A stretch of DNA of 64,000 nt from Amaricoccus sp. Its GTDB lineage: Bacteria; Pseudomonadota; Alphaproteobacteria; Rhodobacterales; Rhodobacteraceae. Shown piece after piece: positions 42,150-51,271 of the stretch. Position 1 is the first letter of the stretch. Each line of letters starts with the position of its first letter. The stretch covers positions 1 to 64,000 of the forward strand of contig NZ_JAGOMQ010000013.1 of assembly GCF_017993425.1 (NCBI RefSeq), given 5' to 3'. Under the pieces are notes generated by a model. The model had not been told where the DNA came from and did no database searches. It worked only from the letters and a program-made list of their open reading frames with translations. The position numbers and the translations under genes were made by a program.

Positions 42150-43106
42150 TCAGAGCAGCGTCGGCCAGCCCGTCGCCACGAGGCCGGCGGCGCGCAGGCC
42201 GGCCTCGACGAGGAGCAGGCTGAAATGCAGGAACAGGTAGACGATCGAGAAGCCGAAGAAGCGCTTCTCGGTCCGGCAGCGGTCGGCCGCCGCCGTCGCC
42301 TCGTCGCGCCGCCAGATCGCCCAGGCGCCGCGGAGGAAGAGCGCGTTGAGGACGAGCGCGCCGGCGAGGTAGACCGGGCCGCCCACCGCGGAGAAGGCGG
42401 GCGCGATCGCCGCGGGGGCGAGGATCAGCGCGTAGGCGAGGATGTGGTTGCGGGTCGAGCGCTCGCCGGCCGCCACCGGCAGCATCGGCACGCCGGCGCG
42501 GACGTAGTCGTCGTTGCGGAAGAGCGCCAGCGCCCAGAAATGCGGCGGCGTCCACAGGAAGATCAGCAGGAACATCAGCACGCTCTCGGGCGCGACGCCG
42601 CCGGTCGCAACCGCCCAGCCGACCATCGGCGGGAAGGCCCCGGCGGCGCCGCCGATGACGATGTTCTGCGGCGTCGCCCGCTTGAGCCACATCGAGTAGA
42701 TCACGACGTAGAAGAAGATCGTGAAGGCGAGGAACGCCGCCGCGAAGAGGTTGGCGACGAGGCCGAGGAACACCACCGAGAAGGCCGAGAGCGTCAGCCC
42801 GAGGGCAAGCGCGGCGTTGCGCTCGACCCGGCCGGAGGGGATCGGGCGGCCCTTGGTGCGCGCCATGACCGCGTCGATGTCGCGGTCCCACCACATGTTG
42901 AGAGCGCCCGCCGCGCCGGCCCCGACGCCGATGCAGGTCAGCGCCGCGACGGCGATCACGGGATGCACCGGCACGGGCGCGCAGACGAGGCCGACCAGCG
43001 CGGTGAAGAGGACGAGCCGCATCACCCTCGGCTTCAGCAACTCGACGAAGTCGCCGAACTGCGCCTCGGGCGCCCCCGTCTTGTCGGTCCAGACGACCTC
43101 GGTCAT
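42150..43106 (-). CDS. ctaB: Protoheme IX farnesyltransferase (heme O synthase)
   Basis: A 318-residue UbiA-family membrane prenyltransferase with nine helices. The first aspartate motif is in [19 protein letters not shown] (about 70-88), and the second conserved loop is [12 protein letters not shown]. It attaches farnesyl to heme B to give heme O, which CtaA (14834-15973) converts to heme A. It lies 34 bp after ctaC. Confidence 0.96.
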   Translation of the reverse strand: MTEVVWTDKTGAPEAQFGDFVELLKPRVMRLVLFTALVGLVCAPVPVHPVIAVAALTCIGVGAGAAGALNMWWDRDIDAVMARTKGRPIPSGRVERNAALALGLTLSAFSVVFLGLVANLFAAAFLAFTIFFYVVIYSMWLKRATPQNIVIGGAAGAFPPMVGWAVATGGVAPESVLMFLLIFLWTPPHFWALALFRNDDYVRAGVPMLPVAAGERSTRNHILAYALILAPAAIAPAFSAVGGPVYLAGALVLNALFLRGAWAIWRRDEATAAADRCRTEKRFFGFSIVYLFLHFSLLLVEAGLRAAGLVATGWPTLL

Positions 43107-43140
43107 CGCTCGCTCCGCCCTCGGGCTGGCTGGCGCCGGC

Positions 43141-44193
43141 TCAGTTCGCCGGCGCGGCCGTCGCGGCCACGTCCGCCTCGCCGCGGACGCCGCCGTACTC
43201 GTCGATCGCCCAGTCGAGCCAGGCGGCGTAGTCCTCGGGCTCCAGCGCCTTCACCACGATCGGCATGAAGGCGTGGTCCTTGCCGCAGAGCTCCGAGCAC
43301 TGGCCGAAGTAGATCCCCGGCTCCTCGACCCGGAACCAGGTCTCGTTGAGCCGGCCCGGCACCGCGTCGATCTTCACGCCGAAGGCCGGCATCGCCCAGG
43401 AATGGATCACGTCCGCGCCGGTGGTCTGCAGCTTCACCACCTCGCCCACGGGGACCACCAGCGCCGTGTCGGCGGCGAGGAGGTAGAGGTCCTGGGTGTA
43501 GCCGGCGGCCTCGAGATCCTCGCGCGGGAGCAGCAGGCTGTCGTAGGAGAACTCGTTGTCCGGGTATTCGTAGTTCCAGTACCACTGGTTGCCGGTCGCC
43601 TTCACGGTCAGCTGCGGATCGGGAATCTCCAGCTGCTTGAAGAGGATCGGCAGCGAGAACGAGCCGATCACGATCAGGATCAGCACCGGGCCGAGGGTCC
43701 AGGCGATCTCGAGCTTCGTGTTGTGGGTGAAGCGGGCCGGCTCGGGATTGGCGCGCCGGTTGAAGCGCAGGACCACCATCGCGAGGAGCACCGTCACCAG
43801 CGCCACGATCAGCACCATGATCGTGTGGACCATGTGCGAGAGCCAGTGCATGTCGTGGGCGACCTCGGTCACCGCCGGCTGGTAGCCGGTGCCGCCCGGC
43901 ACGGGCACGCCGATGATCGGCAGGTCGGGCATGGCGAAGGCGGCCACCGGCTCGCCGGTCTCGGGCGGCGTCTCGGCGGGCGTGTCCGCCGCCGGCGCCT
44001 GCGCCTCGGCCTCGGGCGACTGCGGGGCCTCCGCCGCGGGAGCCTCGACCGCCGGGGCTTCCGCTGCGGGAGCCTCGGCCGCGGGGGCTTCCGCCGCGGG
44101 AGCCTGGGTCTGGGTGTCCTGGGCGAGCACGGCCGGCGCGAAGGCGACCGCAAAGGCCAGGTGGAGCGCCGTCGCGAGGCTTAGCGTCTTCAT
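43141..44193 (-). CDS. ctaC: Cytochrome c oxidase subunit II
   Basis: A 350-residue subunit II with signal peptide (cut near residue 25), an Ala-Pro-Glu repeat linker (about 30-75, units EAPAA), two helices, then the periplasmic cupredoxin domain. CuA ligands are in [12 protein letters not shown] (near 262) and [12 protein letters not shown] (near 298). It accepts electrons from cytochrome c. The repeat linker is unusually long and low-complexity. First gene of the cta operon, divergent from tldD. Confidence 0.95.
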   Translation of the reverse strand: MKTLSLATALHLAFAVAFAPAVLAQDTQTQAPAAEAPAAEAPAAEAPAVEAPAAEAPQSPEAEAQAPAADTPAETPPETGEPVAAFAMPDLPIIGVPVPGGTGYQPAVTEVAHDMHWLSHMVHTIMVLIVALVTVLLAMVVLRFNRRANPEPARFTHNTKLEIAWTLGPVLILIVIGSFSLPILFKQLEIPDPQLTVKATGNQWYWNYEYPDNEFSYDSLLLPREDLEAAGYTQDLYLLAADTALVVPVGEVVKLQTTGADVIHSWAMPAFGVKIDAVPGRLNETWFRVEEPGIYFGQCSELCGKDHAFMPIVVKALEPEDYAAWLDWAIDEYGGVRGEADVAATAAPAN

Positions 44194-44234
44194 GCCGTGA
44201 TCCCACCGTCCGCCGGACGCCTGCCGCGTCCGAG

Positions 44235-44262
44235 TTGCATCTTGCTGCCGGTGAACCATATT
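44235..44262 (+). promoter_or_regulatory. Possible sigma70 promoter of tldD
   Basis: TTGCAT (44235-44240) and CATATT (44257-44262), 16 bp apart, in the divergent gap between ctaC and tldD. It is the only AT-richer patch there. Weak match; the ctaC promoter could overlap it on the other strand. Confidence 0.3.
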
Positions 44263-44332
44263 GAGGCGCGAAGGACAAGACGCGGGATCCGCTCCCCGGC
44301 GTCGAAAGCCCAACTCCGGGAACCCCTCCGCC

Positions 44333-45757
44333 ATGTCGCAGACGCCGCGTTTCCGCCCCTTCGAGACCGACATCGATCCCGAGCGCGCCCTCGGCACGCT
44401 GCGCGAGGCGACGGCCGGCGCGGACGACGGCGAGCTCTTCCTGGAGCGCCGCCGCTCCGAGGGCCTCGTCTTCGACGACGGCCGGCTCAAGACCGCGAGC
44501 TACGACGCCGCCGAGGGCTTCGGCCTGCGCGCCGTGCGCGGCGAGACCGCCGGCTACGCCCATTCCACCGAGATCTCCGAGGCGGCGCTGAAGCGCGCCG
44601 CCGAGACCGCCCGTCTCGCCGTCGGGGCCGGCGGCGGCGTGATGGCCGCGCCGCCGCGGCCGACCAACCAGCGGCTCTACACCGACCACGACCCGTTCGA
44701 GGACGCGGGCTTCCCGGTCAAGGTCGACACGCTGCGCGAGATCGACGCCTACCTGCGCGGCAAGGACCGCCGCGTCGTGCAGGTCTCGGCGACGCTCGCC
44801 GCCTCGATGCACGAGGTGGAGATCCTGCGCCCCGAGGGCGGCCGCCTCGCCGAGGCGCGGCCGATGGTGCGGCTGAGCGTCTCGGTGATCGTCGAGGAGA
44901 ACGGCCGCCGCGAATCGGGCGGCTTCGGCGGCGGCGGCCGGCACGGGCTCGCGCCGCTGCTCGAGACCGGCCACTGGAAGGCCGTCGCCGACGAGGCCCT
45001 GCGCATCGCGACGGTGAACCTGCGCGCCGAGCCCGCCCCCGCGGGCGTCATGGACGTGGTCCTCGGCCCCGGCTGGCCCGGCATCCTGCTCCACGAGGCG
45101 GTCGGCCACGGGCTGGAGGGCGACTTCAACCGCAAGGAGACCTCGGCCTTCGCCGGCCTGATGGGGACGCGCGTCGCCGCCCCCGGCGTGACCGTGGTCG
45201 ACGACGGCACGATCCCCGACCGGCGCGGCTCGATCTCCTTCGACGACGAGGGCACGCCCTCGCAGCGCAACGTGCTGATCGAGGACGGCATCCTCGTCGG
45301 CTTCATGCAGGACCGCCAGAACGCCCGGCTGATGGGCGTCGCGCCGACCGGCAACGGCAGGCGGCAGAGCTTCGCGCACATCCCGATGCCGCGCATGACC
45401 AACACGATCATGCTCGGCGGCAAGGACGACCCGAGGGACATCCTCGCCAGCCTCAAGGACGGCATCTACGCCGTGGGCTTCGGCGGCGGGCAGGTCGACA
45501 TCACCAACGGCAAGTTTGTGTTCTCCTGCACCGAGGCCTACCGGGTGAGGGACGGCAAGGTCGGCGCCCCGGTCAAGGGCGCGACCCTGATCGGCGACGG
45601 CGCGACGGCGCTGAAGCACGTGCGCGCCATCGGCGACGACATGGCGCTCGACCCCGGCATCGGCAATTGCGGCAAGAACGGCCAGTGGGTGCCGGTCGGC
45701 GTCGGCCAGCCGACCCTGCTGATCGGCGGCCTGACGGTGGGCGGCAGCGCGACCTGA
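44333..45757 (+). CDS. tldD: Metalloprotease TldD
   Basis: A 474-residue member of the TldD/PmbA family. The zinc motif HEAVGHGLEGD lies near residue 253, with the downstream Cys region GKFVFSCTEAYRVRDG. With TldE (PmbA, not in the window) it forms a protease that processes small peptides such as microcins and CcdA. The ATG at 44333 opens MSQTPRFRPFETD, the usual start. tldD divergent from ctaC is conserved in Rhodobacterales. Confidence 0.95.
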   Translation: MSQTPRFRPFETDIDPERALGTLREATAGADDGELFLERRRSEGLVFDDGRLKTASYDAAEGFGLRAVRGETAGYAHSTEISEAALKRAAETARLAVGAGGGVMAAPPRPTNQRLYTDHDPFEDAGFPVKVDTLREIDAYLRGKDRRVVQVSATLAASMHEVEILRPEGGRLAEARPMVRLSVSVIVEENGRRESGGFGGGGRHGLAPLLETGHWKAVADEALRIATVNLRAEPAPAGVMDVVLGPGWPGILLHEAVGHGLEGDFNRKETSAFAGLMGTRVAAPGVTVVDDGTIPDRRGSISFDDEGTPSQRNVLIEDGILVGFMQDRQNARLMGVAPTGNGRRQSFAHIPMPRMTNTIMLGGKDDPRDILASLKDGIYAVGFGGGQVDITNGKFVFSCTEAYRVRDGKVGAPVKGATLIGDGATALKHVRAIGDDMALDPGIGNCGKNGQWVPVGVGQPTLLIGGLTVGGSAT

Positions 45758-45822
45758 CGCGGCTGGCGCTTTCCGCGGGACGGCCTATTCTGGGCGGCCG
45801 ATCCCGGGGAGGAGCCCGCGCC

Positions 45823-46143
45823 TTGAGCCACAACATCGCCGACGTTGCCGAGCACGACGTGGTGCCCGGCTTCCATGGCCGCTTCATCCACAGCGAGCGG
45901 ATGACCTTCGCCTACTGGCGGATCGACGCGGGCTCGGCGATCCCGGTCCATGCGCATCCGCACGAGCAGGTGGTGAACATGCTGGAGGGCGAGCTGGAGC
46001 TGGTGGTGGACGGGGAGCCGCGCCTGCTGAAGGCGGGCGACGTCTACGTGGTGCCCGGAGGGGTCGAGCACGGGGCGCGGGCGGTCACGGACGTGCGCGT
46101 CCTCGACGTGTTCGCGCCGGTCCGCGAGGATTACCGGTTCTGA
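45823..46143 (+). CDS. Cupin-domain protein
   Basis: A 106-residue single-domain cupin. Metal ligands are in PVHAHPHEQVVNMLEGELEL (motif 1) and VYVVPGGVEHGARA (motif 2). Start is TTG at 45823, giving LSHNIADVAEH, chosen because GGGGAGGAG lies upstream and no ATG fits; the frame further up is only shadow of tldD. Its stop overlaps the YdcZ gene's ATG. Function unknown; small cupins often bind sugars or act as isomerases. Confidence 0.85.
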   Translation: MSHNIADVAEHDVVPGFHGRFIHSERMTFAYWRIDAGSAIPVHAHPHEQVVNMLEGELELVVDGEPRLLKAGDVYVVPGGVEHGARAVTDVRVLDVFAPVREDYRF

Positions 46144-46586
46144 TGCGGACGCTGATCCTGCCGGCGCTCGCCGCGCTCGCGGGGGCCGGGATCGTCCTGC
46201 AGCAGGCGCTGAACGCCCATCTGCGGATCGCGCTCGGCTCCGGCGCGTGGTCGGGCTTCGTGAGCTTCCTCGTCGGCGTCACCTGCATGGCGGCCTTCGC
46301 GCTCGCCTTGCGCGATCCGGTTCCCCTCGTCGCGGCGGCGGGGCGGCTGCCGTGGTGGGCGTGGTGCGGCGGCGTCTTCGGCGCGATCTTCGTCGGGCTC
46401 GGGCTCTATCTCGTCCCGGTGATCGGCGCGGCGACGTTCTTCGCCTTCCTGGTCGCCGGGCAGATGGCCGCCTCGGTCGCCTTCGACCATTTCGGCTGGC
46501 TCGGCGTCCCCGAGCGCCCGGTCGACCTGACGCGCCTCCTCGGCGCCGCCCTGCTCGTTGGCGGCGTCGTGCTCCTCCGGCGGTAG
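46143..46586 (+). CDS. YdcZ (DUF606) family membrane protein, DMT superfamily
   Basis: A 147-residue protein with five helices and the YdcZ signature QQALNAHLRIALGSGAWSGFVSFLVG then FVGLGLYLVPVIGAATFFA. It is half the size of a typical drug/metabolite transporter and probably works as a dimer; substrate unknown. The ATG shares a base with the cupin stop (TGATG), so the two are coupled. The 226 bp after it hold no recognisable gene. Confidence 0.85.
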   Translation: MRTLILPALAALAGAGIVLQQALNAHLRIALGSGAWSGFVSFLVGVTCMAAFALALRDPVPLVAAAGRLPWWAWCGGVFGAIFVGLGLYLVPVIGAATFFAFLVAGQMAASVAFDHFGWLGVPERPVDLTRLLGAALLVGGVVLLRR

Positions 46587-46812
46587 TCTGCCGACGAATG
46601 CCGGACTTGCCGGCCGGTTGATGGCGTGATTCCGTGGATGTCGGCACGGCGGCGACGGAAGGGATTTCGATGCGGGGCTCGGATCGGAGGGCGGGAGATC
46701 CCTACTCCCGGTTGGGACGGTCGGACGTCCCGTCCGGGCGGCCGTTGCGGGGGCTGCTGCACTGCTTCCACCCGGTGCGCTGGCAGGGGCAGCTCCGGCG
46801 TGGCGTCTCCGG

Positions 46813-47145
46813 ATGAGCGCCCCGATGGATTGCCAGCTGATCGGCCGCTGGCGGATCGTCGCGGCGGATCTCTGGGAGAGCGGCTATCTGGACCTCTGCG
46901 CGCCAGCCATGCTGACGATCCGCGCCGACGGCAGCGGCGAGATCGCCTTCGGCGCGCTTCAGGCGAGCCTCGATCTCGCCTACGGACATCAGGACGTCTC
47001 CTTCGACTGGGAGGGAGACGACGACATGCACGAGGTCAGGGGCTCGGGGTCCGCAGAGCTGCTGGAGGATGGCTCGCTGGAGATCGAGATCGAGTACCGT
47101 CACGGCGACGACGCCATCCTCAAAGCCGTCCGCGACACTTCTTAA
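46813..47145 (+). CDS. Conserved small hypothetical protein
   Basis: A 110-residue acidic soluble protein. LIGRWRIVAADLWESGYLDLCAPA, ADGSGEIAFGAL and SFDWEGDDDMHEVRGSGSAEL follow the pattern of a widespread bacterial hypothetical family that reads as a small beta-sheet domain. No catalytic motif is visible and function is unknown. It stands alone between YdcZ and dprA; the 206 bp after it hold only the dprA promoter region. Confidence 0.75.
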   Translation: MSAPMDCQLIGRWRIVAADLWESGYLDLCAPAMLTIRADGSGEIAFGALQASLDLAYGHQDVSFDWEGDDDMHEVRGSGSAELLEDGSLEIEIEYRHGDDAILKAVRDTS

Positions 47146-47312
47146 GCGGCGCCGCTGGGCTGGCCGACCGGGGAAGTTGCAGACGTGCGGCGCCGCTCCG
47201 GGGGAGCCGGCCGGGGTGCAGGACCCGCCCGGGCAGGGCCGCCGCGCCGGGGGCCGGAGCGTCTCGTCCGGGTTCAGCGGGGCGTGACATGAGCGGGCGC
47301 GCCGGCCCGGCG

Positions 47313-47327
47313 TTGACCGCGCGTTAA
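47313..47327 (+). promoter_or_regulatory. CtrA-like site upstream of dprA
   Basis: TTGA-N7-TTAA at 47313-47327 matches the alphaproteobacterial CtrA site TTAA-N7-TTAA with one change, and ends in the preferred TTAACC. It is 24 bp before the dprA ATG. CtrA control of dprA and other DNA-uptake genes is established in Rhodobacter capsulatus and some Roseobacter relatives; the site here is inference from sequence. Confidence 0.5.
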
Positions 47328-47351
47328 CCCGCGGGCGGGAAGGCTCGCGCC

Positions 47352-48479
47352 ATGAACGCGCCCCGTTCCGCCAAGATCCCGCCCGAGGCCTTGCCCCGCT
47401 CGGACCGCGAGCGGCTGGACTGGCTGCGGCTGGCGCGCTCGCGTCGCGTGGGGCCCGCGACCTTCATCCGGCTGATCCGCGAGCACGGCTCGGCCGCGGC
47501 GGCGCTCGGCGCGCTGCCGGGGCTCGCCGCGGCGGCCGGCGTGCGCGGCTATGCGCCGGCGACGCGGGAGGACGCGCTGGCCGAGACAAAGGCCGCCGAC
47601 GCCGCCGGGGCGCGGCTGCTGCTGCTCGGGGCCGACGACTACCCGGCGGCGCTCGCCGCCATCGCCGATCCGCCGCCGGCGCTCTGGGCGCGGGGGGAGC
47701 CGGGACTGGCGGCGCGGCCGGCGGTGGCGCTGGTCGGGGCGCGCAACGCCTCGGCGCTCGGCTGCCGCATGGCGGCGCGGCTCGCGCGCGAGCTGGGCGC
47801 GGCCGGCCTCGTCGTGGTCTCGGGCCTTGCCCGCGGGGTCGACGCGGCGGCGCACGAGGCGGCGCTGGCGACCGGGACGATCGCGGCGATGGCGGGGGGC
47901 GTCGACGTCGTCTACCCGCCCGAGAACGCCGCGCTGACGGCGCGGATCGCCGCCGAGGGGCTGGCGCTCTCCGAGATGCCGCCCGGCCATGCGCCGCGGG
48001 CGCAGGACTTTCCGCGGCGGAACCGGGTGATCTCCGGCCTCGCGCTCGGCGTCGTGGTCATCGAGGGCGCCGAGCGGTCGGGGAGCCTGATCACCGCCCG
48101 CGACGCGCTCGACCAGGGCCGCGAGGTGATGGCGGTGCCGGGGAGCCCGCTCGACCCGCGCGCCGCCGGCTGCAACGCGCTGATCCGCGACGGCGCGACG
48201 CTGGTGCGCTCCGCCGCGGACGTGCTGGAGGCGCTGGCGGCGAGCCTGCCCGCGGCCCCGCGCCGCCCGCCGGCGCCCGCGCCCGACCGGCCCGCCCCCG
48301 CGGCGCCGGGGCTGGGCGGGCGGCTTCTCGCGCTCCTCGGCCCCAGCCCGACGCCGGAGGACCTGCTGATCCGCGAGACCGGCGCCGCGCCCGCCGAGGT
48401 CGCCGCGACCCTGCTCGAGCTCGAGCTCGACGGCGCCGTCGCCCGCCATCCCGGCGGACTGGTCAGCCGTCCCGCCTGA
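47352..48479 (+). CDS. dprA: DNA-processing protein DprA
   Basis: A 375-residue protein with an N-terminal SAM-like domain, the extended Rossmann fold (GARNASALGCRMAARLARELG, VVSGLARGVDAAAHEAAL, MAGGVDVVYPPEN, SEMPPGHAPRAQDFPRRNRVISGL) and a C-terminal winged helix. It binds incoming single-stranded DNA and loads RecA in transformation; in Rhodobacterales it also serves recipients of gene-transfer agent DNA. A CtrA-like site lies just upstream. Confidence 0.95.
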   Translation: MNAPRSAKIPPEALPRSDRERLDWLRLARSRRVGPATFIRLIREHGSAAAALGALPGLAAAAGVRGYAPATREDALAETKAADAAGARLLLLGADDYPAALAAIADPPPALWARGEPGLAARPAVALVGARNASALGCRMAARLARELGAAGLVVVSGLARGVDAAAHEAALATGTIAAMAGGVDVVYPPENAALTARIAAEGLALSEMPPGHAPRAQDFPRRNRVISGLALGVVVIEGAERSGSLITARDALDQGREVMAVPGSPLDPRAAGCNALIRDGATLVRSAADVLEALAASLPAAPRRPPAPAPDRPAPAAPGLGGRLLALLGPSPTPEDLLIRETGAAPAEVAATLLELELDGAVARHPGGLVSRPA

Positions 48480-48545
48480 CGGGCTTCACCGCGGGCCGCG
48501 CCCGCGCTAGCGTCGCCGCCGACAGGAAGCCCGGAGCTCGCGCCG

Positions 48546-50168
48546 ATGCCGCATGCCCATGCCCGACTCGCGAAGACCGCGGCCAACTACGCGCCGCTCA
48601 CTCCGGTCGTCTTCCTGCGCAAGGCGGCCGCCACCCATCCCGATCACCCGGCGGTCGTCTACGGCGAGGTGCGCCGCAGCTGGGCCGAGACCGCGGAGCG
48701 CTGCCGCCGCCTCGCCTCGGCGCTGGAGGCGCTCGGCCTGAAGCCCGGCGAGACGGTCGCGGTGATGGCGGCCAACACGCCGGAGCTGTACGAGGCGCAT
48801 TTCGGCGTGCCGCTCGCCCGGGGCGTGCTCTGCACCATCAACACCCGCCTCGACGCCGACACCGTCGCCTATATCCTCGACCACGCCGAGGCGAAGGTCT
48901 TCCTCGTCGACCGCGAGTTCGGCGCCGTCGCCCTCGACGCCGTCGCCCGCTCGGCGGCGAAGCCCGTCCTCGTCGACATCGCCGACCCCGCCGCCCCGGG
49001 CGCAGCCGTGGGCCGGCTCGAATACGAGGAGATCCTCGCCGGCGGCGACCCCGCGCAGCCCTGGCGGACGCCGGACGACGAATGGGACGCCATCGCCGTC
49101 AACTACACCTCCGGCACCACCGGCCGGCCGAAGGGCGTCGTCTACCACCACCGCGGCGCCTACCTGAACGCGCTCGGCAACACGCTGGAATGGGACCTCG
49201 GGATGCACCCGACCTATCTCTGGACGCTGCCGATGTTCCACTGCAACGGCTGGTGCTTCCCCTGGACGATCGCCGCCAAGGCGGGGACCAACGTCTGCCT
49301 GCGCCGGGTGACGGCGCGGACGATCTACGACGCCATCGCCGACGAGGGCGTGGACCACCTCTGCGGCGCGCCGATCGTGCTCGGCTTCATGATCAACGCC
49401 ACCGCCGAGGACGCCCGCGACTTCCCGCAGCGGGTGGCGGTGATGACCGCCGCCGCGCCGCCGCCGGCGAGCGTCCTGCAGGCCATGGCCGAGCGGGGCT
49501 TCGACGTCACCCATGTCTACGGCCTGACCGAGGTCTACGGGCCGGCGGTCGCCTGCGCCTGGAAGCGGCCGTGGAACGCGCTCCCGATGAGCGAGCAGGC
49601 TCGGCTGAAGTCGCGCCAGGGCGTCGCCTACGTCGTCGAGGAGGAGGTCGTCCCGATGGACCCGGCCTCGATGGTCGCGGTCGACCCCGACGGCGCGACC
49701 ATGGGCGAGGTGATGTTCCGCGGCAACATCGTGATGAAGGGCTACCTCAAGGACCCCGAGGCGACCGAGAAGGCCTTCGCCGGCGGCTGGTTCCACTCCG
49801 GCGACCTCGGCGTCCGCCACCCCGACGGCTATATCGAGCTGAAGGACCGGGCCAAGGACATCATCATCTCGGGCGGCGAGAACATCTCGTCGATCGAGAT
49901 CGAGAACGCGCTGATGTCCCATCCGGCCGTCGCGCTGGCCGCCGTGGTGGCCCGCCCCGACGAGAAATGGGGCGAGACGCCCTGCGCCTTCGTCGAGCTG
50001 AAGGCGGGCGCCGAGGCCGCCGAGGCCGAGCTGATCGCCTGGTGCCGCGCGCGCATGGCGCACTTCAAGGCCCCGCGCCGGGTGGTTTTCGAGGAGCTGC
50101 CCAAGACCTCGACCGGCAAGATCCAGAAAGGCTCCCTCCGCACCGTCGCCGCCGGCCTCCCCGACTGA
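48546..50168 (+). CDS. Acyl-CoA ligase of the medium-chain / 3-methylmercaptopropionyl-CoA ligase type
   Basis: A 540-residue ANL-superfamily enzyme. ATP-binding YTSGTTGRPKGV near residue 188, GWFHSGDLGVRHPDGYIELKDR in the hinge and the catalytic lysine in KTSTGKIQK near the C-terminus are intact. Sequence feel (NYAPLTPVVFLRKAA, MFHCNGWCFPW) is that of AlkK- and DmdB-like ligases of Roseobacter relatives, which activate medium-chain acids or the DMSP product 3-methylmercaptopropionate. The actual substrate is undecided; no dmd genes are nearby. Confidence 0.9.
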   Translation: MPHAHARLAKTAANYAPLTPVVFLRKAAATHPDHPAVVYGEVRRSWAETAERCRRLASALEALGLKPGETVAVMAANTPELYEAHFGVPLARGVLCTINTRLDADTVAYILDHAEAKVFLVDREFGAVALDAVARSAAKPVLVDIADPAAPGAAVGRLEYEEILAGGDPAQPWRTPDDEWDAIAVNYTSGTTGRPKGVVYHHRGAYLNALGNTLEWDLGMHPTYLWTLPMFHCNGWCFPWTIAAKAGTNVCLRRVTARTIYDAIADEGVDHLCGAPIVLGFMINATAEDARDFPQRVAVMTAAAPPPASVLQAMAERGFDVTHVYGLTEVYGPAVACAWKRPWNALPMSEQARLKSRQGVAYVVEEEVVPMDPASMVAVDPDGATMGEVMFRGNIVMKGYLKDPEATEKAFAGGWFHSGDLGVRHPDGYIELKDRAKDIIISGGENISSIEIENALMSHPAVALAAVVARPDEKWGETPCAFVELKAGAEAAEAELIAWCRARMAHFKAPRRVVFEELPKTSTGKIQKGSLRTVAAGLPD

Positions 50169-50188
50169 GGGCCGCTCCCGCCCGGCCG

Positions 50189-50207
50189 CCCCGGCCCGAA
50201 GCCGGGG
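50189..50207. terminator. Hairpin between convergent acyl-CoA ligase and SRPBCC genes
   Basis: CCCCGGC/GCCGGGG with loop CCGAA, 20 bp after the ligase stop in a tail-to-tail gap. May serve the plus-strand gene; no T run. Confidence 0.45.
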
Positions 50208-50271
50208 GCCCTTCGAGGCTCCTGCCGGGGGCGGCGACCGGCCCCCTGCCGGTTGACCGCCGCCGCGGAAC

Positions 50272-50748
50272 CTACCGCGTCAGCCCCTTTGCATAGGCGT
50301 CGAGCTGGTCGGCCACCGTGCCCCAGCCGTCAAAGAAGCCCATCTCCTCGTGGGTCCTGCGCGTCTGCGGATTGCGGTGGCGGGCGATCGCCGTGTAGGT
50401 CGTGCCGCCGCCCGGCGCGTCCGCGAGGAGAAGGATCGCCGTCATGAACGGCTCCGGCGCCGGCTTCCAGCCCTCGGTATAGGCGTCGGTGAAGACCAGC
50501 CGCTCCTCCGGGACCACGTCGAGGTAGACGCCCTTGTTCTCCATGACGTTCCCCTCGACGTCGAAGGTGGTGTTGAACCGCCCGCCCACCCGCACGTCCA
50601 TGTCGACCGCCGTCACCTTGTGCGGCGCCGGCACGAAGAAGTGCGGGATGTGCCGCGGGTCGGTCCAGCATTCCCAGATCAGGCGCCGCGGCGCGGCCAG
50701 CGTGCGGGTGAAGCTCAGGTCGGTCTCCGGGTCGAGCTCGGGCGTCAT
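50272..50748 (-). CDS. SRPBCC (AHSA1/CalC-like) domain protein
   Basis: A 158-residue START/Bet v1-fold protein: LSFTRTLAAPRRLIWECWTDP at the start, VGGRFNTTFD in the middle and GWGTVADQLDAYAKGL at the end are typical of AHSA1-like activator-of-Hsp90 homologues. Its ATG overlaps the ArsR-family gene's stop by 4 bp. Such regulator-SRPBCC pairs are common and the SRPBCC member is thought to bind hydrophobic ligands; function unproven. Confidence 0.9.
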   Translation of the reverse strand: MTPELDPETDLSFTRTLAAPRRLIWECWTDPRHIPHFFVPAPHKVTAVDMDVRVGGRFNTTFDVEGNVMENKGVYLDVVPEERLVFTDAYTEGWKPAPEPFMTAILLLADAPGGGTTYTAIARHRNPQTRRTHEEMGFFDGWGTVADQLDAYAKGLTR

Positions 50749-51098
50749 CTCTCGCGTTCCTCCATCAGCTTCGTCACGTAGTCGTCCAGCCGGTCGAGCC
50801 GGCCCTCCCAGATCGCCCGCTGCGCGTCGAGCCAGCCCCGGACCGGCGCCAGCGCCTCCGGCACGATGGCGCAGGAGCGCACCCGGCCGTCCTTCGCGGT
50901 GGCGACGAGCCCCGCCGCCTCCAGCACCGCGAGATGCCGCATCACCGTCGGCAGCCTGAGCCCCGTCGGCGCCGCCAGCTCCGTCACCCCCGCCGGCCCC
51001 GCCGCCAGCCGCGTCAGCATCCCCCGCCGCGTCGGGTCCGCCAGCGCATGGAACAGCAGGGACAGGTCGGGCTCATGCTTAGCCATTTGGCTAAGCAT
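50745..51098 (-). CDS. ArsR-family transcriptional regulator
   Basis: A 117-residue winged-helix regulator: LLFHALADPTRRGMLTRLA, then the recognition helix region TGLRLPTVMRHLAVLEAAGLV and wing KDGRVRSC. No metal-binding ELCVCDL motif, so it belongs to the SRPBCC-associated, non-metal group. Start is uncertain among 51122 (TTG), 51098 and 51086 (both ATG); I give 51098. A perfect 10-bp inverted repeat covers the 51098 start, pointing to autorepression. Confidence 0.87.
   Translation of the reverse strand: MLSQMAKHEPDLSLLFHALADPTRRGMLTRLAAGPAGVTELAAPTGLRLPTVMRHLAVLEAAGLVATAKDGRVRSCAIVPEALAPVRGWLDAQRAIWEGRLDRLDDYVTKLMEERER
51075..51098. promoter_or_regulatory. Operator of the ArsR-SRPBCC pair
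   Basis: ATGCTTAGCC-ATTT-GGCTAAGCAT is a perfect inverted repeat of 10-bp arms. It spans the start codon region of the ArsR gene, so binding would block either RNA polymerase or early elongation. The size and symmetry fit an ArsR dimer. Confidence 0.65.
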
Positions 51099-51228
51099 AG
51101 CGACGGCGACCCGGCGACGCAAGGAAAAGTTCGCCGATCAGCTAAGTGTTGGAGCTTGTCTTATGGGCCGAGGTCGTCCGGGCGCGCCGGCGGTGCCAAT
51201 GAAAGCGGCCCGGGCCCTGCCGGCATGG

Positions 51229-51250
51229 CGAGCCCGGACGCATCCGGGCT
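51229..51250 (-). terminator. Terminator-like hairpin after the DUF1127 gene
   Basis: GAGCCCGGA/TCCGGGCTC, 9-bp stem with loop CGCA, 22 bp past the DUF1127 stop. No T run follows on the minus strand. Confidence 0.5.
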
Positions 51251-51271
51251 CGCGTCAGTGGCGCGGGGTGG

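Noticed and set aside
46634-46816. 60-codon frame between YdcZ and the next gene
   Set aside because: No ribosome site, no family resemblance and random-looking composition; not reported as a gene.
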